A program made the translations under genes and the position numbers. The notes under the pieces were generated by a model that saw nothing but the letters and a program-made list of their open reading frames with translations, had not been told where the DNA came from and made no database searches. Below are positions 39,371 through 49,465 of a DNA stretch of 64,000 nt, one piece after another. The stretch lies in assembly GCF_018777395.1 (NCBI RefSeq), contig NZ_JAFJYC010000002.1:793619-857618 (forward strand), in the 5' to 3' direction. This stretch comes from Candidatus Sodalis endolongispinus (GTDB lineage Bacteria > Pseudomonadota > Gammaproteobacteria > Enterobacterales > Enterobacteriaceae). Within the stretch, counting starts at the first letter, position 1. Every line of letters starts with the position of its first letter.

Positions 39371-40189
39371 ATGGGTGTCGGCTCCCCGGCGCCGAGGGGT
39401 GACAGCACTCTTTCCAGAAATCGCCGGGCGCGCGGATGCTGCGGCCGGGTGAAAAAGCGCGCTGGACTGGCCTGCTCCAAAATCTCGCCGCCGTCCATGA
39501 ACACCACTCGATCGGCTATTTCACGCGCAAACTGCATCTCGTGGGTAACCACAATCATGGTCACCCCGCTGCCGGCCAAGTCGCGCATGACCGAAAGTAC
39601 TTCGCCAATCATCTCGGGATCCAGCGCCGAGGTGGGTTCATCGAACAAAATAATATCGGCGTCCGGTGGCCAGCGCGCGCGCGATAGCCACCCGCTGCTG
39701 CTGGCCGCCAGAAAGTTGATGGGGGAAAAAGGATGTCTTGTCCGCTAAACCTACCTGCCGCAGCTTCTCCTGCGCATGCTGGTGCGCCGCGGCCACGCTC
39801 AACCGATGAATTTTGATGAGGGCCAGCGAAACGTTCTCCAACGCGGTGAGATGGCTATACAGGTTAAACTGCTGAAAAACAAAACCAATGCCGGTTAGTA
39901 GCGCCCGCCGCTGCCGACCTTTCAGGCCGGCTGTGGGACGCTGATGAATGAAAATCTCGCCGCTGCTCAGGGTTACAAGCTGGTTGATAAGGCGGATCAG
40001 CGTGGATTTACCGGAGCCTGACGGCCCGCAGATGGCGACAACTTCCCCCGTGTTTAACCGTAAATTGATATTTTGCAACACCGACTGCTGTCCGAATGCT
40101 TTGCTTACCCGACGAAATTCCACAGCTGCCGGAACGTCGCCCGTCCCCGGCGGCAAGATTGCCGCCGGTACATTGAATGACTTCACCAC
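39367..40189 (-). pseudogene. Polar amino-acid ABC transporter ATPase, one frameshift
   Basis: GlnQ/HisP-type ATPase. Walker A is GPSGSGKST, the Q-loop lies in FVFQQFNLYSHLTALENVSL, and the signature [16 protein letters not shown] is intact. Near 39664 one base is out of place, so the chain ends before Walker B. In the next frame [12 protein letters not shown] and TMIVVTHEMQFAREIADRVVF follow to the proper end. Expected full length is about 270 residues. The operon cannot work without it. Confidence 0.9.
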
Positions 40190-40200
40190 GGTAGCGCCTG

Positions 40201-41029
40201 TTATCGGGAGGTCAGAGTGAACGAACGCGGCGGCGGCGCGGGCGACTGCGGCCCGAACCAGCTGTTGTAAATCTGCGCTGCTTTACCGCTCTGCTCAAGC
40301 GCAATCAGCTGCTGATTAATTGCCGCCAGCAGCGTGCCCTCCCCTTTTTTAACGCCAATGCCGATCTGCTCCTGGCTTAGCAACTCCGGCAAAATTTTGT
40401 ACTTTGCCTTATCCGTCGCGCCGGCGAGCAGCCCCGCCAAAACGGTGCTGTCTTGGGTGATGGCTTTGACATTGCCATTGCGCAGCGCCGACAGCGCCAG
40501 AGGGATATCGTCATAGGCCAATACGCGGGCGTTGGGGAAACGCTGATGCAGCGCCTGCTCGCCGGTGGTCCCCTTTACGGCGCCTATCCGCGCCGAGGCA
40601 TAGTCATCAAGTTTATTCGACGAGGCGGCAGGCACCAGAAATTGCTGTCCGGTGACAAAATACGGGGTGGAGAAATCAATCACCTGTGCCCGTTCGGGCG
40701 TGATAGTAATATCGGCAATAATCAGATCGGCTTTGCCGGACTGTAGCAAGGGGATTCGGTTCGCGGGGTTGGTGGGCACCAGCGCCAATTTTACACCCAG
40801 CACGTCGGCTACGGCGCGGGCGAAATCAACGTCATAACCGACAATCTGATGAGATTTGGCATCAATCGCGCCAAACGGCGGATTGGCGTCAAACGTGGCG
40901 ACGCGCACCACCCCCGCGCGTTGAATATCTGCCAATTGATCCGCCTGCGCCGCCAGAGGGCGCGAGGGTCAACATCAAGAGGGCGCCTGCCGCCCTGGTC
41001 AATCTGGAGTAATGCCTGAAAGATGCCAT
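40201..41029 (-). pseudogene. Polar amino-acid ABC transporter substrate-binding protein, frameshift in the signal peptide
   Basis: Periplasmic binding protein of family 3 and first gene of the operon. The ATG at 41029 follows AAGGA and starts MASFRHYSRLTRAAGALLML, a signal peptide. Near 40960 one base is gained or lost. The mature protein then reads VVRVATFDANPPFGAID, GYDVDFARAVADVLGVKL, LLQSGKADLIIADITITPER, GAVKGTTGEQAL and IYNSWFGP, all family hallmarks. The mature frame is clean, so decay is very recent. Confidence 0.88.
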
Positions 41030-41561
41030 CGGTTTTCCTTATCGATCTTATTATTGCTTGAGCGCGACCGCCCGTCCCGGGCGTTTTACACGGCGGGATA
41101 TTACGCCACACCTGCAGCACTTCCGCCCGAAAACAGAGTGTTACACATGATCCTCGACGCCACTACGTACTTAAGCGCATAACTTTATTCTGCCTGGTCA
41201 TAAGAAATCATTATGAACGTTTTTTGCATGTTCCATCACAGCGCAACCCGCCGGCGGGCGCCGCAGTCCGGCCGTCTCGCCGCAATTACCGGCAGGATGA
41301 GGTCACACGAAGGTCGCGCACAAAATACGGCAGACACCTTAGCGCGCTAAATTCTTACCGCGTCAACGCATTGGCCGTGCCAGCGACGCGAATGGAAAAT
41401 CAGGGCAGGTAACCCAGCCGGCAGGCAAAAGCGCCAGGCGTTTTGAGCAGACGGTAGGGGATAAATAATAAGCGATAAGCGGTAGGCGGCAGAGCAGGCT
41501 ATGACCCGCCAGTGTGGCGGACGCGGGTAGCAGTGCGACAGACGTTGTTGCTCTGGCTGGT
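41030..41561. other. Spacer between the ABC operon and the methyltransferase gene
   Basis: About 530 bases without a supported gene. The first part should contain the promoter of the amino-acid ABC operon. The remainder shows no homology that I recognise, no repeats and no clear terminator. A 72-codon frame on the minus strand (41347-41565) overlaps the methyltransferase stop but has only a TTG start and no protein-like features. Confidence 0.4.
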
Positions 41562-42380
41562 TCAAGGTGGAGAAGATGACGCCCCCGGGCCGGGATGTGA
41601 GAGCGCCGGCTCGCCCAGTTTGGTCAACCGGATATAAAACTCATCCTCATACTGCTGGGGTGCCGACACCGCCACATTCAAAATACCGAGCTCAACCACT
41701 TCGGCCATCAGCGCCGCGGCGCTCTCGGGGGTAAAAACCGAGCAGTGGGCATCGAAATAGTGGCCGGTGGTCCAGGCGTTAAGCACGAATTCCAGCGCCT
41801 GCTGCTGGGCGTAATGCGGACAGCGGGTCTGCTGGTATGCTTCGGGGCTTAAATCCTTTAATCTCTCATACATCTCGCCGTCGTCGGAGGTGCAATGGCG
41901 CAGGAAATCATAAAGCTGCTGCGGCGCCGGTATACGCTGGCGGGTCAACCACCACTGCAGCCATTGCGCCGCGCTGCTGGTTTGACGAAACCGATCGAAA
42001 CAATAACGTTTATTGGGCAGCACCAACGAGAACACCGCGCCGTCGTTAAGTACCGCCAGCACCTCCAGGATCCAGCCCAGCGGGTCCGGGACATGCTCCA
42101 GCACATGCGATGCCACCGACCAGTCGAACTGTTGTTGATCCGGCACGCAGCTTTGCAGCGTGGCGTGGGGGTGACAGATAAAATCGATGTCGACAATCTC
42201 ATCATGCTCATAATGGGCGTGTTTTTGCCGCGACTCCTCCGCCGAGGTGTAATCGGTGTAGCACACATTGTGCAGCGCCTTGTCCGTCGCCGGACGGAAC
42301 AGCGGGGAAATTTCCAGACCGGGAAGCTGCAGGGGCAAATGCTGCAATATGTACGATTTGCGCAGGGAATTGTCTTTCAT
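41562..42380 (-). CDS. Class I SAM-dependent methyltransferase domain protein
   Basis: A 272-residue frame starting MKDNSLRKSYILQHLPLQLP after AAGGACG. The stretch FDWSVASHVLEHVPDPLGWILEV matches the post-I region of Methyltransf_11/23-type enzymes, where a histidine-rich LEHV follows the SAM fold, and GGAVFSLVLPNKRY-like residues follow (here DGAVFSLVLPNKRYCFDRFR). The glycine-rich motif I is weak because the N-terminal half reads LEISPLFRPATDKALHNV. The substrate is unknown; similar proteins occur in glycan or sugar-modification loci. Confidence 0.7.
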   Translation of the reverse strand: MKDNSLRKSYILQHLPLQLPGLEISPLFRPATDKALHNVCYTDYTSAEESRQKHAHYEHDEIVDIDFICHPHATLQSCVPDQQQFDWSVASHVLEHVPDPLGWILEVLAVLNDGAVFSLVLPNKRYCFDRFRQTSSAAQWLQWWLTRQRIPAPQQLYDFLRHCTSDDGEMYERLKDLSPEAYQQTRCPHYAQQQALEFVLNAWTTGHYFDAHCSVFTPESAAALMAEVVELGILNVAVSAPQQYEDEFYIRLTKLGEPALSHPGPGASSSPP

Positions 42381-42505
42381 GATCGTCCTTTGAACGGGCA
42401 GCGGATCCGGTGAATGCGACGACGTCGCGCCATATACGCAGCAAAGAGTAGCGCCCGGCGGCCCCAGCAGTCAGGAAAGAGGTGTTTGTCTGCGGTAGAA
42501 AGTCA

Positions 42506-43450
42506 TTACGTCCCGTCCGCAAGGCGGCAGAGCACATCACCTATCGCCAACGAGGTTTTCAGCGCGCGTACGGTCGCAAACAGCTCATCGGCTTCGGCAT
42601 ACTGTTTGCGCAGATAATTAAGCCACTGTTTAATGCGGGCCACATGGTACATCCCGGTATCACCCTGTTTCTCCATACGGCTGTATTTTTGCAGCAAGCT
42701 GACCACCTGCGGCCAGGTCAGCGGTGGCGCATGGTGTTTCACCACCCGGCTGAGGTTGGGTACACTGAGCGCGCCGCGCCCAATCATCAGCGCCTGACAG
42801 CCGGAGCTGTCCAGACACGCCTGCCCGCTCTGCCAGTCCATAACTTCACCGTTAGCGATGACCGGAATACGTAAACGCCGGCGGATAGCCGCGATGGCTG
42901 GCCAATCGATACATTCGGCCCGGTAGCCCTCTTCTTTGGTGCGGCCGTGTACCGCGATTTCGCTGGCGCCGGCTTGCTCCACCGCATCGGCGATTTCCAG
43001 GCTGCGGCCGGTGGAATCACAGCCAAGACGAACCTTGACCGAAACCGGCAGATCGGCGGGCACCGCCGCGCGTATCGCTTTCGCGGCCTGATAAATCATC
43101 TCCGGGTCTTTTAACAGCGTCGCGCCGCCGCCGCTGCCGTTGACGGTTTTCGACGGGCAGCCGCAGTTGAGGTCCACCCCCCACGATCCCAACGCCGCCG
43201 CGCGCCAGGCATTTTCCGCCAGCCAGGGGGGATTTTGCCACAGCAGTTGCACCCGCACGGGCGTACCGTCAGGGGTCCGGATGTGCCGGCGCAGTTCGGG
43301 GCAGAGTCGATAGAAGGATTTTTCCGGCAGCAGCCCGTCCACCACCCGCAAAAACTCGGTGATGCACAGATCGTAATCATTGATTTCGCACAGCAGCTCG
43401 CGGACCAGCGCGTCAAGCACGCCTTCCATCGGAGCCAATACCACACGCAT
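42506..43450 (-). CDS. dusC: DusC tRNA-dihydrouridine(16) synthase
   Basis: FMN enzyme that reduces U16 of tRNA to dihydrouridine. From [20 protein letters not shown] the 314 residues match E. coli DusC throughout: [40 protein letters not shown] with the catalytic cysteine, [26 protein letters not shown] and [17 protein letters not shown]. It lacks the extra residues at the C-terminus that vary between species. The frame is intact. I chose this start by homology; a longer upstream frame is open but unsupported. Confidence 0.95.
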   Translation of the reverse strand: MRVVLAPMEGVLDALVRELLCEINDYDLCITEFLRVVDGLLPEKSFYRLCPELRRHIRTPDGTPVRVQLLWQNPPWLAENAWRAAALGSWGVDLNCGCPSKTVNGSGGGATLLKDPEMIYQAAKAIRAAVPADLPVSVKVRLGCDSTGRSLEIADAVEQAGASEIAVHGRTKEEGYRAECIDWPAIAAIRRRLRIPVIANGEVMDWQSGQACLDSSGCQALMIGRGALSVPNLSRVVKHHAPPLTWPQVVSLLQKYSRMEKQGDTGMYHVARIKQWLNYLRKQYAEADELFATVRALKTSLAIGDVLCRLADGT

Positions 43451-43640
43451 AACACCACCCGATAACCAGCAGGGGAGCAATACTAGGGGAAAACCGCCGC
43501 CAAATGCAAACGATAAGCGCATGCGAGACAAAGACATGGCCCGCCTGAATTACCGTGGCGCCGGGAAGATAAAGCACCGTTCTGTTATGCGCAGATGGTC
43601 GGTATGCACAAGCTGCTGAAGGAATTACGTATTGCCAATG

Positions 43641-45107
43641 TCAGAGACGATCCCGACGCCGACAGGGCGGACAGCGGGTTGCCGGCGTCTGTAATGGCCC
43701 CGACGCCGTCAAGGCGGGCAGCGGGTTGCCGCTGCGGGTGCCACCGTTACCGGCATAATTGCCGCAGCGCCCGCTACGGGCACCGCCGTTACCGGTAGCA
43801 TTCCCGCCGCGGGCAGCGTTATGGCCTGACGCGCTACGGCGCGGATGAGCCCCATCGCGGCACGGACCTGAACGGCTATCGCGTGCGGGCGCGCCGCGGC
43901 CGCCGCGGGCAGCGCCGCCGCCCCGACTGCCACGTCCCTGCTGGATGGGCTCCGCTTTAATGCTGGGGTCTGGATCATAGCCCGGTAACGCGATACGCGG
44001 GATGGTCTTTTTCAGCAAACGCTCAATATCGCGCAGCAGGCCCAGCTCATCGACGCAGACCAGCGACAGCGCTTCGCCGGTAGCCGCCGCGCGTCAGGTG
44101 CGGCCAATGCGGTATACATAATCTTCCGCCACCTGTGGCAATTCATAGCTAACCACGTGCGGAAGCAAGTCGATATCCAGACCGCGGGCGGCGATATCGG
44201 TTGCCACCAGCACGCGGATGCTGCCCTGTTTGAAATCCGCCAGCGCCCGGGTACGCGCGCCCTGGCTCTTGTTGCCGTGGATCGCGGCGGCGGTAATGCC
44301 GTCCTTGTTAAGCTGCTCCGCCAGATGGTTGGCGCCGTGCTTGGTGCGGGTAAACACCAGCACCTGCTGCCAGTTGTTGCGGCCAATCATATCGGAAAGC
44401 AGCTCGCGCTTACGCTTCTTATCGACCATATGCACGAACTGGGTGATCTGCTCAGACGCGGTGTTGCACCGCGCGACCTCAACCGACGCCGGATTATCCA
44501 GCAGGGTGTTGGCCAGCGTTTTAATCTCATCGGAGAAGGTCGCGGAAAACATCAGGCTCTGACGTTTTGCCGGCAACAGTTTCATCACCCGGCGGATATC
44601 GTGGATGAAGCCCATATCCAGCATGCGATCGGCTTCATCCAGCACCAGAATTTCCACCTGCGACAAATCGACCGCGCGCTGATGAGCCAAATCCAGCAAA
44701 CGGCCTGGGGTCGCCACCAGTACCTCTACCCCGCCCCGCAGCTTCATCATCTGCGGGTTGATGCTGACGACGCCGAACACCACTAGCGAACGCAGGCCGA
44801 GATGGGCGCTGTATTCGGTTATATTTTCGCCAATCTGCGCCGCCAGCTCACGGGTCGGCGTCAGAATAAGCGCCCGGACGGGCCGACGCTGTTTACCGGC
44901 CGGCGCCGGGCGCTGGTCGAGCAACTGCAGGATGGGCAGGGTAAAGGCGGCGGTTTTGCCGGTGCCGGTCTGGGCACTGGCCATAATATCGCGGCCTTGT
45001 AAGACATAAGGGATGGCGGGCTGCTGAACCGGCGTCGGTTCGAGATAACCATTTTCCGCTAATGCGCGCAAAATCTCGGCACTCAGGCCAAGTGAATCAA
45101 ATGACAT
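43641..45107 (-). pseudogene. rhlE: RhlE DEAD-box RNA helicase, single nonsense and repeat-expanded tail
   Basis: ATP-dependent RNA helicase involved in ribosome assembly and RNA turnover. From [20 protein letters not shown] it has the Q motif, [17 protein letters not shown], the DEAD box ([13 protein letters not shown]), SAT ([10 protein letters not shown]) and [11 protein letters not shown]. In the last motif, HRIGRTG, the second glycine codon is TGA (44094-44096). After it the frame continues ([20 protein letters not shown]) into a Gly/Arg-rich tail with 14-residue repeats, longer than the E. coli tail. No frameshift is present, so one mutation separates it from an active gene. Confidence 0.93.
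43653..43826. repeat. Short tandem repeats in and after the rhlE tail (47 bp and 42 bp periods)
   Basis: Two copies of a 47-bp unit (starting 43653 and 43700, sharing CGGGCAGCGGGTTGCC) adjoin two copies of a 42-bp unit (around 43744 and 43786, sharing CCGTTACCGG). The 42-bp unit encodes a 14-residue Gly/Arg repeat in RhlE. Confidence 0.6.
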
Positions 45108-45322
45108 AGACTGAAAAACTCCAGACCCGCCCCGATGTCGCCGGCCGAAACCGCGCTCAGGGGGATAATCAGATGGGAGGCAAAGCCTTACCATGGTGAA
45201 CGGACAAAACATCAATAACGAGATTGTAGCAAAATATCCGGCCGTTGGGCACGAGTATCCGGTAAATAACTGTAATCCTTCCCGCCCCACCGGGGACAAG
45301 GCGGTGGAGCGTGCCTTTGCTG

Positions 45323-46056
45323 TCAGGCGCCGAGAAATTTATTGAGAAAAATCCGGATGCGCGAAGACATCACGCGCGGGCCCCTGCTCCACGATGTTGC
45401 CCTCATCCATAAAAATCGCGCGGTCGGCGACGTCGCGGGCAAATCCCATCTCGTGGGTGACGATAACCATGGTGCATCGCTCCTCGGCCAGCGCGCGGAT
45501 GGTGCTGAGCACCTTGCCCACCAATTCGGGATCGAGCGCCGACGTCGGTTCATCGAACAAAATCACCGCCGGACGCATCGCCATCGCGCGGGCGATAGCC
45601 ACCCGTTGCTGCTGACCGCCGGACAGCCGTTTGGGAAAGGCGTCCTCTTTGCCGCTCAGACCCACCTTGGCCAGCAGTTCGCGCGCGCGCGACCACCTCG
45701 GCGCGTGGCTCCTTCTTCACCACCAGCGGCCCCTCAATGATATTGTCGAGCACCGAGCGGTGGGGAAACAGATTAAAATTCTGAAACACAAACCCGACCT
45801 GCTGGCGCAGGGCGCGGATTTGCGCTTTCTGGTCGCTCAGCGGACGGCTGGCGTAGATGGTGATATCTCCCACCTGAATACTGCCGTCATCCGGCGTCTC
45901 CAGCAGGTTTATACTGCGCAACAACGTGGTTTTGCCGGACCCGCTCGGGCCCACTATCTCCAACACCTCGCCGGGATTTACCGCGAGACTGGTACACTCG
46001 AGCACCATGTGGTCGTTAAACGTCTTAACCAGCCATTTAACTTCAATCGCGCTCAT
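45323..46056 (-). pseudogene. tcyN: TcyN (YecC) cystine ABC transporter ATPase, frameshifts
   Basis: ATPase of the TcyJLN cystine/diaminopimelate importer. It starts [13 protein letters not shown], with the ATG overlapping the dcyD stop. Walker A is GPSGSGKTT and FVFQNFNLFPHRSVLDNIIE follows. The frame breaks at the (GC)n dinucleotide run at 45681-45690. In the shifted frame [33 protein letters not shown] and [20 protein letters not shown] follow. A second disturbance near 45355 moves the ending IFLNKFLGA out of frame. The permease gene tcyL, normally between dcyD and tcyN, is absent. Confidence 0.92.
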
Positions 46057-47047
46057 CGGGTCTCCAGATGATGATAAGCAAACAGCGCCGGCGCGCCGCC
46101 GGTATGCACGAACACCAGCGGCCCGTCGGGAAAACGGTCGCGTTCCAGGCCATCAATCAGCCCTGCCATGGCCTTACCGGTATAAACCGGTCCAGCACAA
46201 TGCCCTCCAGACGCGCGGGTAGCTCAATCGCCTCGCGGCCCTCGTCATTGGGCAGACCATAGCCAGGTGCGTAATACTCGTCCCACAGGATAATCTCCGC
46301 GGCCGGCGGTGCGAGCGACAATTGCTCTCTCACTTGTGCCACCAGACCCGCAATGAGGGGCTGTTGCTCCGAGCGGCGCGAAACGGTCACGCCGATCAAC
46401 GCCGTTTCCGGCAGCACGGCGGCCAGCCCGACCGCCAGTCCCGCGTGCGTGCCGCCGCTGCCCGAAGGCACTACCACCGCGCCCGGCTGAATCACTCCCT
46501 GGCACTGATGGGCTATCTCCAGCGCACAACCGGCATAGCCCAGCGAGCCTAGTGCATTGGAGCCACCCACCGGTATGACATAAGGCCGAAAACCTTGCGC
46601 CTCCAGGCGCAGCGCCGCATCTGCCAACTGCTGGACGGGTTGGGTGATGGCCTCGCACGCGATGACCTCGCACTGGAACAAATCGAGCAACAGCCGGTTG
46701 CCGTTGGTCAGGTAATTCCCACCGGACGTACCGGTCGGCTGTTCCAATAGCGCGACGCAGTGCAAACCCAATTTGGCCGCCAGCGCCGCCGTCTGCCGCA
46801 CGTGGTTCGACTGGATGGCGCCGGCGGTCAACAGTGTGTCGGCGCCCTGGCGCAGGGCATCGGCGGCCAGATACTCCAGCTTGCGCAGCTTGTTGCCGCC
46901 CAGGCCCAGCAGGGTGAAATCGTCGCGCTTGATAAAGATATCGCGCGCGAGAAAGTCCGACAGCCGGGGGAGATGCTCGAGCGGCGTCGGCGGGACAATA
47001 ATATCCAGCCGGGGAATGCCGGCCAACCGTTGGGCAAGATCGCTCAT
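46053..47047 (-). pseudogene. dcyD: DcyD D-cysteine desulfhydrase, frameshift near the C-terminus
   Basis: PLP enzyme degrading D-cysteine to pyruvate, sulfide and ammonia. [20 protein letters not shown] carries the PLP lysine; [40 protein letters not shown] and [20 protein letters not shown] match E. coli DcyD. At about 46190, after RLEGIVLD, one base is missing (GACCGG where GACCCGG is expected). The next frame supplies [29 protein letters not shown] and the TGA that overlaps the tcyN start. About 45 C-terminal residues are lost from the product. Confidence 0.92.
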
Positions 47048-47065
47048 CGTATCCTCGGCTCCGGC

Positions 47066-47776
47066 TTAGCGTCGATTGCCAAAGATACGCAGCAACATCA
47101 AAAACAGATTGATGAAATCCAAATACAGGCTCAGAGCGCCGACGATGGAATATTTACGGAACTGGTCTTTATTGTCCAACGACAGTTGTGCGCCCATGTT
47201 CTTCAGTTTCTGGGTGTCATAGGCAGTCAGTCCGACGAACACCACAACGCCGATATAGGTTACCGCCCACATCAGCGCGGTGCTTTTCAGCCAGATATTC
47301 ACCAGCGATGCCAGCACGATACCGATAAGCGCCATAAACAGCAGGTTGCCGAAACTGCTTAAATCCCGCTTGGTGGTATAGCCATAAAGCGTCATGGCGC
47401 CGAACATGCCGGCGGTCACAACAAAGGTGCTGGCAATGGAGGTCGCGGTATAGACGATGAAAATACTCGCCAGCGTCAGCCCGGTTAACGCCGAGTACAG
47501 CATGAAAAGCGACGTCGCCACCGCACCGCTAAGGCGGTTGACCATGCCCGAAATGACAAACACCAGCGCCAATTGGGCGATAATCAGACCAAAAAAGGTA
47601 ATCTGACTGGAGAAAATAAACTGCAGCAGCGCCGGGGTGCGGGCGGCGTACCAGGCCACGAAGGCGGTTAACAGCAATCCGCAGGTCATCCAGCCGTAGA
47701 CCTGCGCCATAAACGGCTGCACCGCGCTGTTGGCGCGTTCTACGATGGAACCCTGGGAGCGGGGAAAGCGATCCAT
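47066..47776 (-). CDS. ybhL: YbhL, Bax inhibitor-1 family seven-TM inner-membrane protein
   Basis: A member of the BI-1/YccA family. The ATG at 47776 (MDRFPRSQGSIVERANSAVQ) follows AAAGGTGA. Seven helices are visible, with MAQVYGWMTCGLLLTAFVAW as the first. GLTALYDTQKLK-like residues (here LTAYDTQKLKNMGAQLS) carry the conserved aspartate near the pore, and the ending is LSLYLDFINLFLMLLRIFGN. The 236-residue frame is intact. The same frame is open upstream through the tandem-repeat array, but homology and the ribosome site both support this start. Confidence 0.95.
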   Translation of the reverse strand: MDRFPRSQGSIVERANSAVQPFMAQVYGWMTCGLLLTAFVAWYAARTPALLQFIFSSQITFFGLIIAQLALVFVISGMVNRLSGAVATSLFMLYSALTGLTLASIFIVYTATSIASTFVVTAGMFGAMTLYGYTTKRDLSSFGNLLFMALIGIVLASLVNIWLKSTALMWAVTYIGVVVFVGLTAYDTQKLKNMGAQLSLDNKDQFRKYSIVGALSLYLDFINLFLMLLRIFGNRR

Positions 47777-47877
47777 GACTATCACCTTTGAGTTTGCGAA
47801 AGAGTTATAGGCCGCACGCGGGCGAATTATCCCAGGCCGCGCGGACGACCCACCTCTGCCAAGTATATCATAAAAGC

Positions 47878-48205
47878 GCGCCCGACGTAGAATGCCCCCT
47901 CGCATAAAAGCACGGCCGGCAGAGGATGTCCTCTTCACATAACTGCGCACTCGATGAAGGCAGTCCCCTTCGCATAACCGCGTGCTCGACGAAGGAAGTT
48001 CCCTTACATAACCGCACACACGATGTAATGCAGTGCCCCTCGCATAACCGCGCGCTCGACGAAGGCGGTTCCCTTACATAACCGCGCACACGATGAAGGC
48101 AGTGCCCCTCGCATAACCGCGCACTCGACGAAGGCGGTTCCCTTACATAACCGCGCACTCGATGAAGGCAGTGCCCTTATACAGCAGCGCGCTCGATGAT
48201 GGCTG
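47878..48205. repeat. Higher-order tandem repeat: alternating 35- and 34-bp units (69-bp period)
   Basis: Units ending in CATAA are bounded at 47907, 47942, 47977, 48011, 48047, 48081, 48116 and 48150, followed by a diverged copy. Two types alternate: type A contains CGATGAAGGCAGTGCCCCTC and type B contains CGACGAAGGCGGTTCCCTTA. The 69-bp pair keeps minus-strand frames open and encodes a 23-residue repeat. The array lies between the ybhL 5' end and the moaE 3' end. Confidence 0.92.
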
Positions 48206-48229
48206 TGCCCCGCCATCGCGGCCGACGGC

Positions 48230-48721
48230 TCAGCCGGTGCTGTCTGTTTCACCGGCAGGAGAACAACCTTGCCAACGTTCGGCCGCGCGTTGATCGCTGA
48301 CGCGCGCGTCCAGCCAGCGGCTGCCGGCAGGGGTTGACTCCCGTTTCCAGAACGGCGCCAGGGTTTTGAGAATATCCATCATATATTCTGCGGCACTGAA
48401 CGCCGCGGCGCGGTGAGCGCCGCTGACGCCCACAAAGACAATTCGCTCGCCAGCGCCGAGTTCGCCGACGCGATGCAGCAAGGCGATCCGGGTCAGCGGC
48501 CAGCGCTCGCGCGCCTGCGCCGCGATGTCCGCCAGCGCTTTTTCGGTCATGTCTGGATAATGTTCCAACGTCAGCTTACTGACCTCGGCGCACAAATTAT
48601 GGCTGCGCACTTTGCCGGTAAAGGTGACTACCGCACCATCGTTATCGCTGGCGTACAGCCAGGCATACAGCGCCGCGACGTCGAAATCGCCCGCGCCAAC
48701 CTCAATCAGGGTTGCCTCCAT
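48230..48721 (-). CDS. moaE: MoaE molybdopterin synthase large subunit
   Basis: Catalytic subunit that, with MoaD thiocarboxylate, converts precursor Z to molybdopterin. DGAVVTFTGKVRSHNL, LTLEHYPDMTEKAL, RIALLHRVGELGAGERIVFV and AHRAAAFSAAEYMMDILKTL are typical, with the catalytic lysine in the LKTLAPFWKRE stretch. The core ends at SDQRAAERW, like E. coli MoaE. A further 13 residues (QGCSPAGETDSTG) extend to the stop next to the tandem-repeat array. It begins one base after moaD. The frame is intact. Confidence 0.95.
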   Translation of the reverse strand: MEATLIEVGAGDFDVAALYAWLYASDNDGAVVTFTGKVRSHNLCAEVSKLTLEHYPDMTEKALADIAAQARERWPLTRIALLHRVGELGAGERIVFVGVSGAHRAAAFSAAEYMMDILKTLAPFWKRESTPAGSRWLDARVSDQRAAERWQGCSPAGETDSTG

Positions 48722-48967
48722 TTAGCCCCCCGTGACAGGTGGGAAGAACGCCACTTCATCGCCGGCGGCCAGCGGGTTCTCCGCCGTCACCAGCGACTGA
48801 TTGACCGCCGCCAGCAGTTTGCCCGGTTCCAGCGCCAGCGCCCAGCGATCGCCGCGCGCCGCCAGCGCCTGACGCAGAGCTTCCACCGAGGCGAATCCCG
48901 CGTCGACCGATAAACGCTCGACACCGGTCAGCTCGCGGACCTGGGCAAAGAACAACACCGTAATCAC
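48722..48967 (-). CDS. moaD: MoaD molybdopterin synthase sulfur carrier subunit
   Basis: Ubiquitin-like 81-residue sulfur carrier. It starts [19 protein letters not shown] and ends [15 protein letters not shown], with the C-terminal Gly-Gly that MoeB adenylates. It overlaps moaC by ATGA and runs directly into moaE, so the three are translationally coupled. The frame is intact. Confidence 0.96.
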   Translation of the reverse strand: MITVLFFAQVRELTGVERLSVDAGFASVEALRQALAARGDRWALALEPGKLLAAVNQSLVTAENPLAAGDEVAFFPPVTGG

Positions 48968-49446
48968 GCCTCATCCCCCGTGAAATCGCCAGATTCACCG
49001 CCGCTTTTCTCCAGCAGGCGCACCGGGCCGATAACCATATCCTTTTGCACCGCCTTGCACATATCGTAAATCGTCAGGGCGGCCACCGAGGCCGCGGTCA
49101 GCGCCTCCATTTCCACGCCGGTGTTACCGGTCAGGCGGCAGACCGCCTCAATCCGCACCCGGTGCTGTTCGGTTTTGGCCGTCAGTTGCACCTCGACCTT
49201 GCTGAGTAACAGCGGGTGGCACAAAGGAATCAACTCCCATGTGCGCTTCGCCGCCTGAATACCGGCGATGCGGGCGGTGGCGAACACATCGCCTTTATGA
49301 TGCTGGCCGTCGAGGATCATCGCCAACGTGGCGGGCGCCATGGTGACATAGTCGCTGGCGCGCGCTTCGCGCACCGTATCAGCTTTGGCGGAAACATCCA
49401 CCATATGCGCCTCGCCGCGCTCGGTAATATGGGTTAGTCGCGACAT
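48964..49446 (-). CDS. moaC: MoaC cyclic pyranopterin monophosphate synthase
   Basis: Completes formation of precursor Z from the MoaA product. [48 protein letters not shown] and [24 protein letters not shown] are the family signatures, with catalytic lysine and histidine residues in place. The 160-residue frame is intact. moaB, which lies between moaA and moaC in E. coli, is absent; moaB is dispensable because mog has that activity. Confidence 0.96.
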   Translation of the reverse strand: MSRLTHITERGEAHMVDVSAKADTVREARASDYVTMAPATLAMILDGQHHKGDVFATARIAGIQAAKRTWELIPLCHPLLLSKVEVQLTAKTEQHRVRIEAVCRLTGNTGVEMEALTAASVAALTIYDMCKAVQKDMVIGPVRLLEKSGGESGDFTGDEA

Positions 49447-49465
49447 ACGTTTTCTCCGGGCAGGC

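Noticed and set aside
41347..41565. 72-codon frame overlapping the methyltransferase stop
   Set aside because: It has only a TTG start, no ribosome site and no recognisable composition or homology.
2700..44096. TGA codons at conserved Cys, Trp and Gly positions (rlmF, bglX, pbpG, rhlE, yehW) as possible recoding
   Set aside because: The replaced residues differ, TAA and TAG lesions and frameshifts occur alongside, and intact genes end in TGA. Ordinary pseudogene decay explains it.
47777..48019. N-terminal extension of YbhL through the repeat array
   Set aside because: The frame is open only because of the 69-bp period. Homology and the AAAGGTGA site support the start at 47776.
47878..48205. 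CRISPR-like array with 34-36 bp units
   Set aside because: There are no variable spacers: every unit is a copy of one of two repeat types, and no cas genes are nearby.
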